In this document: positions 7,787 through 17,450 of the stretch, piece by piece | Layout: every line of letters begins with the position of its first letter | Numbering within the stretch: position 1 is the first letter of the stretch | Source of the DNA: Rubritepida flocculans DSM 14296 | GTDB lineage: Bacteria; Pseudomonadota; Alphaproteobacteria; Acetobacterales; Acetobacteraceae | NCBI RefSeq assembly: GCF_000425365.1 | Contig: NZ_AUDH01000014.1 | Location: forward strand, 20,042-84,041 | DNA length: 64,000 nt | Direction: 5' to 3' | Notes under the pieces: model-generated | The model's database searches: none | Told to the model about the DNA's origin: nothing | What the model saw: the letters and a program-made list of their open reading frames with translations, nothing else | Made by a program: the position numbers and the translations under genes

Positions 7787-10700
7787 TCAGCCGATGATGA
7801 TCTGGTCGGCGAGCTGCCCCGGCGTCAGGCCCACCACGAGGATGCCGCCCGCCCCGCCCAGCGCCTGGGTGGACACCAGCGTGCCGCCGCTGACCGCGGT
7901 GAGCGTGATGCCCGAGGCCAGCCCCTCGAAGCGCAGGAAGTCGAAGTTCCCCGCCGCCTCGCCGAAGTCGAAGATGCGGTCGAAGACGCCGGCCTGGAAA
8001 TCCGCCGCCTGGAACCAGAACACGTCGTTGCCGGCGCCGCCGTAGAGGTCGTCCGCGCCCGCGCCGCCGAAGAGCTGGTCGTTGCCCGCACCGCCCACCA
8101 GGATGTCGGCCCCGCCCTGGCCGTAGAGCCAGTCGTCGCCGGCGAGGCCGTAGAGGATGTTCGCCTGCGCGTCGCCGATCAGATAGTCGCCATGGGCGGA
8201 GCCGATGACGTTCTCCACGGCCAGCATCCGGTCCTCGGCCGCCTCGCCGCCCGCGCCCACGCCGATGTCGAGGCGCACCACCACCCCTTGGGCGGACTCG
8301 AAATAGGCGATGGTGTCCACGCCGTCGCCGCCGTCGAGCCAGTCGGCGCCGAGCCCGCCGTAGAGCAGGTCGCCGTCCAGTCCGCCGAGCAGGATGTCGT
8401 TGCCGCCCTCGCCCACCAGCGTGTCGGCCCCCGCGCCGCCCCGGGCGCGGTCATTGCCCGCGCCGAGGAAGACGACGTCGTCGCCCGCGCCCGCATCCAC
8501 ATCGTCGCGGCCGTCGCGGAAGACCAGCCGCTCGTCGCCCGCCCCGCCGGCGAAGGCGAAGTCGAAGGGGCCGGAGCTGGCGCGCTGCGCCTGCACGAGG
8601 CTGACGCGCTCGCCCACGATCACCTGCACATAGGGGTCGCCCACCGTGTCCTGGCGGAAGGCGAGGTTCTGGATGCGCGTGTCCTCGGCCCGGCCGAGGT
8701 CCAGCACGTCGAAGGCCTTGGCCTGGGTGCCGTGGCGGGCGGCGAGATACTCCGCCAGCGCATCCTGCTCCGAGCCCTTGGCGGCGAAGCTGGCCACGCC
8801 ATCGGGCAGGGCCGGGTTGTTGAGCAGATCCACCCGGCTGCCGGGGATGGTGAAGGCCGGGAAGGGGTAGCCGTCGCCGCCGAGCAGCGGATTGGCGCCC
8901 GGGTTGGCCAGGAAGTTCAGCGTGACCAGCGAGATGACGCGGTTCGGGTCGCCCTGGAGCACGCCGTCGCGCACGATCACGTCGGCCACCGTGCCGTCGT
9001 CGTTGTAGAGGACGAGGTTGCGCACCCGCTCGCCCACCACGCCGCCGGGCGCGGTGTCGGAGAGGGTGGCGCCGGCGCCGCTGCCCACCGTCACCAGCAC
9101 CTGGGCGGGGCGGCTCAGGTCGAAGGAGAAGGCGGCGCCGCCGATCTGCGGGAACTGGCCCGGGGTGTTGGTGGGGGTGCTGCCCGCCACCGCATGCTCG
9201 AAGATGCGCTCGAGATTGGCGGCGGTGACGCTGAGCTTGGTGAGGCTGTTGTTGAAGCGCAGCGAGTTCTCGATGTCGAGCTGGCTGACCGCGCCCTCGG
9301 GCTTGTTCACGCTTGGGTTGGCCGGCGGCGGCAGCTCCTCGGGCGTGGGCTGGCCCGCGATGCGGCCGATCTCGGCGCGGATGCCGCCGCCGTTCTTCAG
9401 CGAGAGCGCCACGGTCGGGTCGAGCTGGCGCGCGACGAAGAGGTTCGCATCCGCCGTGAGGTTGCCCAGATTCGTCTCCTCCGTGCGCACCTCGCTGCGA
9501 CGGCCCTCGAGGAAGACCTCGGTGAAGCCGAAGACGTTCCCGTCCTTGGCGTTGATCACGGCCTGCACGGCGTTGGAGATGGTCTGCACCTGGCCGCCGC
9601 GGGTGCCCGCCGCATAGGGGTCGCTGCCGCCCCACAGCGCCGCCACATTGGCGTCGGTGGTGGCGATGGGGCCGTTCAGCGCCGGGTCGAGGGCGGAGGT
9701 GTTGATCACGCCCTGGGCGTCGAACTCCACCACCAGCCGGCCGACATAGGCGTATTCGCTCGCCGTGTTGACGACCACGACGGGGTTGCCGTCCAGCCCC
9801 GTGCGCAGCGTGGGGTAGGGCGAGGCGATGCTGTCGCCGGGCCGCAGCGCGTCGTTCCCGTCGGCGAAGACGGCGTGGCTGCCGCCGGCGATGATGATGT
9901 CCACGCCGCGCAGCAGCGTGGCGAGCTCGAGCTCGAGCTGGTACTGCTGCAGATGCGAGAGCAGGATCACCTTGTTGATCCCGAGCGCCGTCATCTGGTC
10001 CACATAGGGCTGCAGGATCTGCGCGAGCTCGGCCATGTTGTTCAGCCCGCCATCGCCGGCGGGATCGAGCACGCGCACCCCGTCCACCGTCGAAATCTGG
10101 CCGAGGATCTGGGTGGTGACGCCGAGCACGCCGATCGGCTCGCCGTTCTCGTGGATCACCGTCCAGGGCGAGATCTGCCGGTCGAGGTTCTCGGCCGCCA
10201 CGGCGTTGTTGTCGGCAAGGTCGGCCGCGGTGGTGGCGTAGCTCGCCGCATCGCGCAGCATGGGCGTGAACAGCGGGTTGAGCGCCGCATCGCCCGAGAA
10301 GTTCAGGTTGGCCGAGAGATAGGGGAACTGCGCGCCGATATTGGTCACGCGCAGCCCGGGCGTGGTGCCCGTGGTGTTGGAGGTGAAGTCGATGGCGGCG
10401 GCGAGCGCGTTGGTGCCGAGGTCGAACTCGTGGTTGCCCAGCACCGAGGCCTGCACGCCGATGGCGTTGAGGATGGCGATGTCGGCCGCGAAGAAGGGCG
10501 AGGAGCTGCCGTTCAGCGCGCCCAGCGTGCCCGGCGGCAGGCCCAGCGCCTGCTCGTAGAAGGCGCGCAGCACGGGCACGACGGTCGCATCCGTGCCGGC
10601 GGCGGCGAAGGGGCCGGGGATGAAGTTGTCGCCGGAGGAGAGGGTGATGCTGTTGGGCAGCGCATCCTCCAGCCGGTCCACGATGGCGGCGAACTGCTTC

Positions 10701-12430
10701 ATGCGGCCGCCCGCGAGCAGCCCCGCCTCGAAGTCCGATCCGTGCAGGATCTGCAGCACATAGCTTCCCGAGGGGCCGCCCGAGGCGTTCACGTCGTAGA
10801 GGGTGGTGGTGCGGCTCACCTCGTTCGCCACCGCAAGCCGCGCATCGCCCGTCCCGCCCACGCCGGGGGTGGCGGGGGGGACGAAGACGCTCGTCTCCGG
10901 CGCCGTGTCGCCCGGCTTGTTGATGAAGCCGAGGAAGGCGACCTCCGTCGGGCTCTCGATGCGGAACACCATGTTGGCGTTGGCACGCTCGAGCCCGACG
11001 AAGACGTGGATCTCGCCGCCGATGGTGGCGAGGGTGATGTGCTCGGGCTCGGCGCCCTTGTCGTCGGAGCGCGTGTCGGCATAGCCCTGCGGCAGCAGCG
11101 CGGCCACGGTGCGGTCGATGAAGTCGCCCGAGTCGAAGACCTGGGTGAGGGTGGGCGCGGAGGCCGTGCCGCCCACCTCCCAGATCGAGAAGCTGCGGCC
11201 GCCGAAGATGTGGATCTGGTCGAGCTGCCCGTTGCCGTCCGTGTCGCCCGACCAGCGGCTGACGTTGAGCCGGCCGAGATCGCCATCGGCCCGGCGCGAC
11301 TGGATCTGCGCGAGCAGCCCGGCCTCGATCTGCGGCATGCCCGCGGGCGGGGTGCCGCCCGAGGCCGGCACCAGCGCCGAGAGGCGCACCGCCTCGTTCA
11401 GCGGGTGGGCGTTGCCGGCGCTATCGCCGCTCGGCAGCAGCCCGTATTCGCGCGCATCGCCCTCATTGGCGGTGACGAGATAGGTCCGCCCGCCCGATTC
11501 GAAGGCCGCGATCGCGTCGGGCTGATACATGCCGAAGACGGGGAGCTGGCGGATGTTCGGCCCGCCATCGCGGTCCGAGCTGTCGATGCCGCGCCCGGCG
11601 AGGCTGTGATCGGCGAGGCCGAGCGGCAGCACCGTGACCCAGCCCAGCGGCCCCGCCATGGCGTCGAGGTTGAACACGCCGATGGCGTTGTTCTCCTGCA
11701 GGGTGACGAAGGCGCGCGCGCCGTCGGGCGAGATGGCGATGTATTCCGGCTCGAAGTCGAGCGAGGGCAGGGCGGTGTTGTAGGCCGCGCTGCCCGGGAT
11801 GGCGGTGTTGATCTTCACCCCCGCCGCACGCAGCGCCGCGGCCTGCGCGTCGAAGGCGCCGAAGCCGAAGAAGGTCGAGGTCCAGTTCAGCGGATCGGGG
11901 TCGGCGATCTCGATCACCGTCACGCCGCCCGGCGGGTCGGCGGGGAAGCTCGAGGCGTAGGGCGTGGCGCCGGAGGTGTCGGGCACGGGCTCGCCCTCGA
12001 TGGCGACCAGAAGCCGGGCGCCATCGGGGGTGAACACCACCATGTCGGGCACCGCGCCCACCTCGAAGGTGGCGGTCCAGGCCGCCCCGGTGCCGGCCCC
12101 GTTGATGGTGTAGAAGGCGACATAGCCGTTCGCGCCGGCGGCGGGGCCATCGAGCGCGATGGCGAGGGTGTCGCCATGCACGGCGATCGAGTTGCCCGTG
12201 CCATAGGCCGGCGGGGCGCCCCCGCCCGGGGCGGGGATGGCGCTCTTCGGAATGGCGAAGGCGAGCGCGCCGTCCGCGAGCCGCAGCGCATCCACCCCGT
12301 CCGCGCCGATCACGAACAGCAGGCCGCGGGCGGCGTCCAGCGCCACCACCTCGGAGCCCCGGGCCGCGCCGGCGGGCAGGGCGGTGGCGGCGTGGTTCAC
12401 GGTGAAGAGCGGGCTGGCGATGCTGTTCAT
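7787..12430 (-). CDS. Giant secreted protein: choice-of-anchor I domain, 5'-nucleotidase/metallophosphatase, RTX repeats
   Basis: A 1547-residue protein with three parts. Residues 1 to about 540 form a beta-propeller-like choice-of-anchor I region (HITLATIGGEIHVFVGLE and repeated NPDG/SPDGARAFV-type blades). Residues about 557-1210 are a UshA-type metallophosphatase plus 5'-nucleotidase C domain, with LHGSDFEAG, SSGDNFIPG, LGNHEFDLG, ILLSHLQQ, GGSHAVFADG and KNGGGIRAEIG in order. Residues about 1297-1500 carry calcium-binding GGxGxDxxx nonapeptides (GGAGNDQLFGGAGADDLYGG). There is no N-terminal signal peptide, which together with the RTX tail points to type I secretion. It probably releases phosphate from extracellular nucleotides. 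No HlyB/D-type exporter is present in the window. Confidence 0.88.
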   Translation of the reverse strand: MNSIASPLFTVNHAATALPAGAARGSEVVALDAARGLLFVIGADGVDALRLADGALAFAIPKSAIPAPGGGAPPAYGTGNSIAVHGDTLAIALDGPAAGANGYVAFYTINGAGTGAAWTATFEVGAVPDMVVFTPDGARLLVAIEGEPVPDTSGATPYASSFPADPPGGVTVIEIADPDPLNWTSTFFGFGAFDAQAAALRAAGVKINTAIPGSAAYNTALPSLDFEPEYIAISPDGARAFVTLQENNAIGVFNLDAMAGPLGWVTVLPLGLADHSLAGRGIDSSDRDGGPNIRQLPVFGMYQPDAIAAFESGGRTYLVTANEGDAREYGLLPSGDSAGNAHPLNEAVRLSALVPASGGTPPAGMPQIEAGLLAQIQSRRADGDLGRLNVSRWSGDTDGNGQLDQIHIFGGRSFSIWEVGGTASAPTLTQVFDSGDFIDRTVAALLPQGYADTRSDDKGAEPEHITLATIGGEIHVFVGLERANANMVFRIESPTEVAFLGFINKPGDTAPETSVFVPPATPGVGGTGDARLAVANEVSRTTTLYDVNASGGPSGSYVLQILHGSDFEAGLLAGGRMKQFAAIVDRLEDALPNSITLSSGDNFIPGPFAAAGTDATVVPVLRAFYEQALGLPPGTLGALNGSSSPFFAADIAILNAIGVQASVLGNHEFDLGTNALAAAIDFTSNTTGTTPGLRVTNIGAQFPYLSANLNFSGDAALNPLFTPMLRDAASYATTAADLADNNAVAAENLDRQISPWTVIHENGEPIGVLGVTTQILGQISTVDGVRVLDPAGDGGLNNMAELAQILQPYVDQMTALGINKVILLSHLQQYQLELELATLLRGVDIIIAGGSHAVFADGNDALRPGDSIASPYPTLRTGLDGNPVVVVNTASEYAYVGRLVVEFDAQGVINTSALDPALNGPIATTDANVAALWGGSDPYAAGTRGGQVQTISNAVQAVINAKDGNVFGFTEVFLEGRRSEVRTEETNLGNLTADANLFVARQLDPTVALSLKNGGGIRAEIGRIAGQPTPEELPPPANPSVNKPEGAVSQLDIENSLRFNNSLTKLSVTAANLERIFEHAVAGSTPTNTPGQFPQIGGAAFSFDLSRPAQVLVTVGSGAGATLSDTAPGGVVGERVRNLVLYNDDGTVADVIVRDGVLQGDPNRVISLVTLNFLANPGANPLLGGDGYPFPAFTIPGSRVDLLNNPALPDGVASFAAKGSEQDALAEYLAARHGTQAKAFDVLDLGRAEDTRIQNLAFRQDTVGDPYVQVIVGERVSLVQAQRASSGPFDFAFAGGAGDERLVFRDGRDDVDAGAGDDVVFLGAGNDRARGGAGADTLVGEGGNDILLGGLDGDLLYGGLGADWLDGGDGVDTIAYFESAQGVVVRLDIGVGAGGEAAEDRMLAVENVIGSAHGDYLIGDAQANILYGLAGDDWLYGQGGADILVGGAGNDQLFGGAGADDLYGGAGNDVFWFQAADFQAGVFDRIFDFGEAAGNFDFLRFEGLASGITLTAVSGGTLVSTQALGGAGGILVVGLTPGQLADQIIIG

Positions 12431-12596
12431 GTCGACCCCGTGCGGATGTTTCGGGCGTCATGACCTATCCATGCGCCGCCCGGCGGTCGTTGCAGCAACC
12501 CTTAAGCTTCGATGAAGAGTCCTTGAAAAGATGCGGTTATTTCTGCCTGAAACCTGGGCAGCGACATCCTGCTGCCCCCGGCTGGTCAAGCTTTCG

Positions 12597-13037
12597 TCAT
12601 GCCGAGGCCATGCGGCGGCCCGATGCAGCGGCGGCGATCACCTCCTGCGCCTCCCGCGTCAGGCCGAAGGGCGCGAGCGCCGACAGCCCCGCCCAGGCCA
12701 CCGCCGAGACATCGTCGCCCGGCGCCGCCTCGCCCGCCAGCCATTCGGCCGCGTAGTCCACGATGGTGTAGTGGAAGCGCAGCGCCCCCTCCGCGTCATG
12801 GGTGAGGGAATCCACCACCGCGACGAGGCGGAGCGGGCCCACCTCCACCCCCGTCTCCTCGCGCAGTTCCCGGCGGGCGGCCTCCTCGGCACGCTCGCCC
12901 AGGCGCTGCGCGCCGCCGGGCAGCGACCAGGCGCCCAGCCGCGGCGGCCTGCCCCGGCGCACCAGCAGCACCTCCTCGCCGCGGAACACCACCACGCCGA
13001 TGCCGATCCAGGGCCGGTCGGGGTATTCGCGGCTCAT
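12597..13037 (-). CDS. Nudix hydrolase
   Basis: A 146-residue Nudix protein that hydrolyses a nucleoside diphosphate linked to another group. The Nudix box is complete: GGAQRLGERAEEAARRELRE continuing into ETGVEVG. The start ATG at 13037 overlaps the stop of the DUF4340 gene in an ATGA junction, making it the last gene of a five-gene translationally coupled operon. Upstream in-frame residues to 13085 are low-complexity and are left out. The substrate is unknown; MutT-like or ADP-sugar activity is possible. The 166 bases between its stop and the next start (upstream gene to the left) contain the most AT-rich patch of the region. Confidence 0.87.
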   Translation of the reverse strand: MSREYPDRPWIGIGVVVFRGEEVLLVRRGRPPRLGAWSLPGGAQRLGERAEEAARRELREETGVEVGPLRLVAVVDSLTHDAEGALRFHYTIVDYAAEWLAGEAAPGDDVSAVAWAGLSALAPFGLTREAQEVIAAAASGRRMASA

Positions 13038-14035
13038 TCGGGCATCAGATCGGCGAGGCGGGGGATGATGGCCTTCTCCTTCCATTGGCCGAGCTGATAG
13101 GCCCAGCCGCGCAGGCGCGCCTCCAGCGCCTGCGCCTCCGGCCCGCCCTCGGCGCGCAGCACCACCCAGAACTGGCCCTCATGCAGCCGCGGCCAGGCGG
13201 TCAGCGTCACCTCGTCGGTGTAGAGGAAGCGCGCCTCGCCCAGCGCCTCGCCCGGCAGATCGGGCCCGGCGCGGCGCACCTCGGTGAAGGTGAGCATCTC
13301 GAAGGCGCGCCCGATTTCGTCCAGCGCCAGCGGGTCCGGGGAGGGGGCGTTCTCGGGGGCGACGAGGCGCAGCGGCGCCTCCGGCGCGGCCTCGCGCGCG
13401 ACGACGAGCGGCTCCTCGCCCGCGCGGCGGATTTCGGCGCGGCGCAGCCGTTCGGCGGGGAGGTTGGCGATGTCCCGATCCACCCAGAGCTGCGGGTCGG
13501 CGTCCGCCACGAGCCGCCCCTCGGCGAGCCAGGCGCGCGCCTCGCCCGCGCGGCGCAGATAGACGGTCTCGGGCGCGGCGCCCTGGGTGCGGACGCGCCG
13601 GCGGCCGAGCAGCAGGTCCACGAGCGGCGCGCCCGATGCGTCCAGCACGCGCAGCCGCAGGGCGGTGCTGCCCGGGCTCGCGGGGTCGTCCACGCCGAGC
13701 CGTGCATGGGCCGCCGCGTCGCTGCTGCGCTCCTCGATCAGGCGCAGCTCAGTCAGCCCCGTCAGGGTTTCGCGCACGCGGCCGGGCCGGGCGGGATAGC
13801 CCTCGAGTTCCTCGATCCGCCAGCTCTCGCCTTCCCGCAGCAGGGTGACGCGCTGGGCGTGACGGATCACCTCGATCCGCGCCGCCCCGCCCAGGCGCTC
13901 GGCAAGGCCCGGATAGGCCAGGTCGCCGGGGGCGAAGCGGCCCTGCTCCTCGCCGGGCGGCGCGAACCAGAGCCCTGCGCCGAGCGCCCCCGTGCCCGCC
14001 AGGCCCAGCAGCAGAAGGCCGCGGCGCGAGATCAT
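13034..14035 (-). CDS. DUF4340 domain-containing protein
   Basis: A 333-residue protein with a single N-terminal membrane anchor (ISRRGLLLLGLAGTGALGAG) and a periplasmic-looking DUF4340 region. The beta-strand pattern starts IEVIRHAQRVTLLREGESWRI, which fits the conserved opening of DUF4340. These proteins are found next to GldG-like ABC components and are thought to belong to the same envelope complex; function is unknown. It overlaps the upstream GldG-like gene and the downstream Nudix gene by four bases each. The N-terminal double Arg is worth noting, but no complete Tat motif is seen. Confidence 0.82.
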   Translation of the reverse strand: MISRRGLLLLGLAGTGALGAGLWFAPPGEEQGRFAPGDLAYPGLAERLGGAARIEVIRHAQRVTLLREGESWRIEELEGYPARPGRVRETLTGLTELRLIEERSSDAAAHARLGVDDPASPGSTALRLRVLDASGAPLVDLLLGRRRVRTQGAAPETVYLRRAGEARAWLAEGRLVADADPQLWVDRDIANLPAERLRRAEIRRAGEEPLVVAREAAPEAPLRLVAPENAPSPDPLALDEIGRAFEMLTFTEVRRAGPDLPGEALGEARFLYTDEVTLTAWPRLHEGQFWVVLRAEGGPEAQALEARLRGWAYQLGQWKEKAIIPRLADLMPE

Positions 14036-15948
14036 GCCCGCGCCGCCCGGCGCCGGCGCGCCCGCCAGAGCCCCATGCCCAGCGCCGCCGCCGCCACCAG
14101 CAGCGGCACCAGGCCGATGTTGAGCGCGCGCAGCCAGCCCTCCAGCGCCTCGATGTCGCGGCGCATCTCGAGCTGTACGGCGCGCAGCTCGCGCCGGGTG
14201 GCGGCGATCTCCTCGCGCGCGCGGTCGATCTCGGCGCGCTGTTCGGGGGTGATCACGGTCTGGTTCGCGTTGCGCTCGCCGCCGCCCGTGCCCTGGCGCA
14301 GCTCGCGCAGGCGGCGCTCCGTGGCCTGCAGCCGTTCGGTGAGCTGCTGCTCGCTCTGGCGGAAGCGGGCGTCCGCCTCGCGGCGGATCGCCTCCACCAC
14401 CTCGAAGGGGCGCTGGCTCTCGCCGCGCGAGCGCAGGCTGATCATGGCGTCCGAGCCGGCGAGCGTGTCGGCCAGGTTCACGATGAAGCTGCCATTGCCC
14501 GAGAAGGGGGTGGCGACGGGCTGGCCGAAGAACTCCTGCACGCGCACCCAGAAGCGGTCCTCCAGGATGTCGCTGTCATGGATCACGACGAGGTTCGCCG
14601 GCCCCTCGCTGCGCGGGAGATGGGCGGGAAGCCCGGCGGGGCGCTCCGCCCCCTCGGGCGGGGCGGGCGGGCCGTCGGGGAAGGCGGAGACGAGGTTGCC
14701 CCGGATTCGCGCGGCGATCACATGCCGTTCGCCATCGGCGCGGAAGCCCGCGAGCAGCCGCGCCGCCTGGGGCTGGCCGCGCACCTCCGCCGCATCGGCC
14801 AGCATGGACTGGCGGGAACTGGTCAGCAGCGGGACGAACTCCACGCCCGCGCCGGGGCGCGGCCGCAGCACGCCCGCCGAGGCCACCGTCACCTGGTCGA
14901 GCGGGGCGGTGGCGATCTCCTCGCGGTTCAGGCTGTCGCCCTGCAGGTTGAACCAGGCGATGTAGTCCACCGCCTGCACGCGGTCCCCCGGCGCGGCGCG
15001 CACGCGCCAGGCGCCGCGCAGGTCGAGCACCACGCGGTCCTTGGGCGCCTCCACCCCCCAGGGCTGGAGCAGCCGGTCGAGCGAGGAGGAGGTGTCGCGC
15101 GGCGCGCCGGGCATGGCGGGGGGCCGGGCGGCCTGCATCTCGCTGTGCGGGTCGATGAGCAGGATCAGCCGCCCGCCGCGCATCACGAACTGGTCGAGGG
15201 CGTAGAGGGTCGCCTCGGACAGGCCCTGCGGGTGCGCCACCATCAGCAGCCGCAGATGGGCGGGGATGAGCGGCGCGTCGGTCGGCACCTCCTCCACCGC
15301 GAAGGCCTCGCGGAGCTGGCGCATCACCACCATCGGCTCCGCCAGCCGCGGCTGGCGCAGCATCAGCGCGCGCGGATCGCCGTTCAGCGGCAGCCCCGTC
15401 ATCACGCCCAGCGCCGGCTTCTCGGGGTTGGAAAGCTCGAAGATCAGCCGCGTCAGGTCCGCCTCCAGGAAGCGTTCGCGCTCGGCCTGGAAGAAGGGGA
15501 TGACGCGCTCCTCGTCGGCGAGGTTGGCCGCAGCGAGGCCGAAATAGACCTGCTCGCCGCTCTCGTTCAGCGGCACGCCCTGGATGCCGAGGGCGATGGC
15601 GCGGTCCTCCACCTCCGAGAAGGGCTCGGGGTCGAAGAGTTCGAGGCGCAGCCGGCCGCCCGCGGCGGCGACGTATTCGCGCAGCAGGGCGCGCACCCGC
15701 TCGGCATAGGCGCCGTAGTGCGGCACCTCGGCGCCCAGCCGGCGCGAGTAGAAGAGGCGCAGTGTGATCGGATCCTGCAGCCCCGCCAGCACCTGCCGCG
15801 TGCCGGGCGAGAGGGTGTAGAGCCGCCCCTCGGTGAGATCGAGCCGCGCCGAGGGCGGCAGCCGCTCGGCCAGCAGATTGACGCCCACCGCGAGCAGCAG
15901 CGCGAAGACCACGCCGAGGGAGGAGAAGATCAGGCGCTGGCGGCGCAT
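14032..15948 (-). CDS. GldG-like ABC transporter auxiliary protein
   Basis: A 638-residue protein. It has an N-terminal membrane helix (about 8-27), a large extracytoplasmic GldG/ABC-2-associated domain (NLLAERLPPSARLDLTEGRL, FYSRRLGAEVPHYG, LLIDPHSEMQAARP), an alpha-helical coiled-coil-prone stretch at about 525-600 with many Glu/Arg heptads, and a C-terminal membrane helix (LVPLLVAAAALGMGLW). This is the layout of the uncharacterised GldG-type component first named in gliding motility, also common in non-gliding Proteobacteria. It sits between the permease and DUF4340 genes, overlapping both. Confidence 0.85.
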   Translation of the reverse strand: MRRQRLIFSSLGVVFALLLAVGVNLLAERLPPSARLDLTEGRLYTLSPGTRQVLAGLQDPITLRLFYSRRLGAEVPHYGAYAERVRALLREYVAAAGGRLRLELFDPEPFSEVEDRAIALGIQGVPLNESGEQVYFGLAAANLADEERVIPFFQAERERFLEADLTRLIFELSNPEKPALGVMTGLPLNGDPRALMLRQPRLAEPMVVMRQLREAFAVEEVPTDAPLIPAHLRLLMVAHPQGLSEATLYALDQFVMRGGRLILLIDPHSEMQAARPPAMPGAPRDTSSSLDRLLQPWGVEAPKDRVVLDLRGAWRVRAAPGDRVQAVDYIAWFNLQGDSLNREEIATAPLDQVTVASAGVLRPRPGAGVEFVPLLTSSRQSMLADAAEVRGQPQAARLLAGFRADGERHVIAARIRGNLVSAFPDGPPAPPEGAERPAGLPAHLPRSEGPANLVVIHDSDILEDRFWVRVQEFFGQPVATPFSGNGSFIVNLADTLAGSDAMISLRSRGESQRPFEVVEAIRREADARFRQSEQQLTERLQATERRLRELRQGTGGGERNANQTVITPEQRAEIDRAREEIAATRRELRAVQLEMRRDIEALEGWLRALNIGLVPLLVAAAALGMGLWRARRRRAARA

Positions 15949-16675
15949 CAGTCGGCCTTCCGATGGTCGAGCACGGCGGCGTTCACGAAGAGCCAGAAGC
16001 CGATGAAGCTCGCGAAGAACACCACGTCCTTCGCCGCGATCACGCCGCGCGCGAAGCCCGCGAAGCGCTCGGCGACGGAAAGCGCGCGCGCGGTCTCCGC
16101 CAGGGCGGGCAGCCGGGCGGAGAGGAACTCGCTCACCACCGGCGAGCCGGCCGCGGCGAAGAGGAAGCAGGCGGCCACCGCCAGCACGAAGGCGATCACC
16201 TGGTTGCGCGTGCTGGCCGAGAGCGCGGCGCCCAGCGCCAGATAGGCCCCGGCCACCAGCAGGCAGCCGACATAGCCCGCGAGGATCGCGCCGTTGTCCG
16301 GGCTGCCCAGGAAGTTCACCGTCAGCACGAGCGGGAAGGTGAGCAGCAGAGCCACCGCGCAGAAGGCCCAGGCGGCGAGGAACTTGCCCAGCACCGCCTG
16401 CCAGGGCGAGAGCGGCAGCGTCAGCAGCAGCTCGATGGTGCCCAGCCGCCGCTCCTCGGCCCAGAGCCGCATGGTCAGCGCCGGCACGAGGAAGAGGAAC
16501 AGCCAGGGCACCAGGTTGAAGAAGGGGATCAGATCCGCCTGGCCGCGCGCGAAGAAGCCGCCGACCGTGAAGGTCAGCGCGCCCGCCAGCACGAGGAAGA
16601 TCACGAGGAAGACGGCCGCCACGGGGGTGGCGAAATAGGCCGCGAACTCGCGCCGCGCGACCGCGAGAAGCCCCC

Positions 16676-16679
<4 letters not shown>
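15948..16679 (-). CDS. ABC-2 type permease, GldF-like
   Basis: A 243-residue integral membrane protein with about six helices and the ABC-2 permease pattern: a short N-terminal amphipathic segment (VARREFAAYF), LVPWLFLFLVPALTMRLWAEERRLGTIELLLTLPLSPW, then paired helices to the C-terminus. The EERRLGTIELL segment is diagnostic of the GldF/NosY-type permeases. It pairs with the ATPase gene upstream (ATGA overlap) and the GldG-like gene downstream (one-base TGATG overlap). The exported substrate is unknown. Confidence 0.88.
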
Positions 16680-17392
<713 letters not shown>

Positions 17393-17450
17393 CTCACACC
17401 CCCGGTGAATCGCGGCGCCCGGTTTACCGTCCGCGCCCCGGTTTTCAAGG

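Noticed and set aside
7538..12463. A 1641-codon open frame on the plus strand across the RTX protein gene
   Set aside because: It is antisense to the large protein, has repetitive low-complexity composition with no recognisable domain, and is explained by the high GC content. Similar long shadows elsewhere (for example 13085-14965 and 43780-47898) were also left out.
12556..12577. GGGCAGC/GCTGCCC stem-loop as an intrinsic terminator of the Nudix operon
   Set aside because: The stem is only seven base pairs and no T-run follows on either strand.
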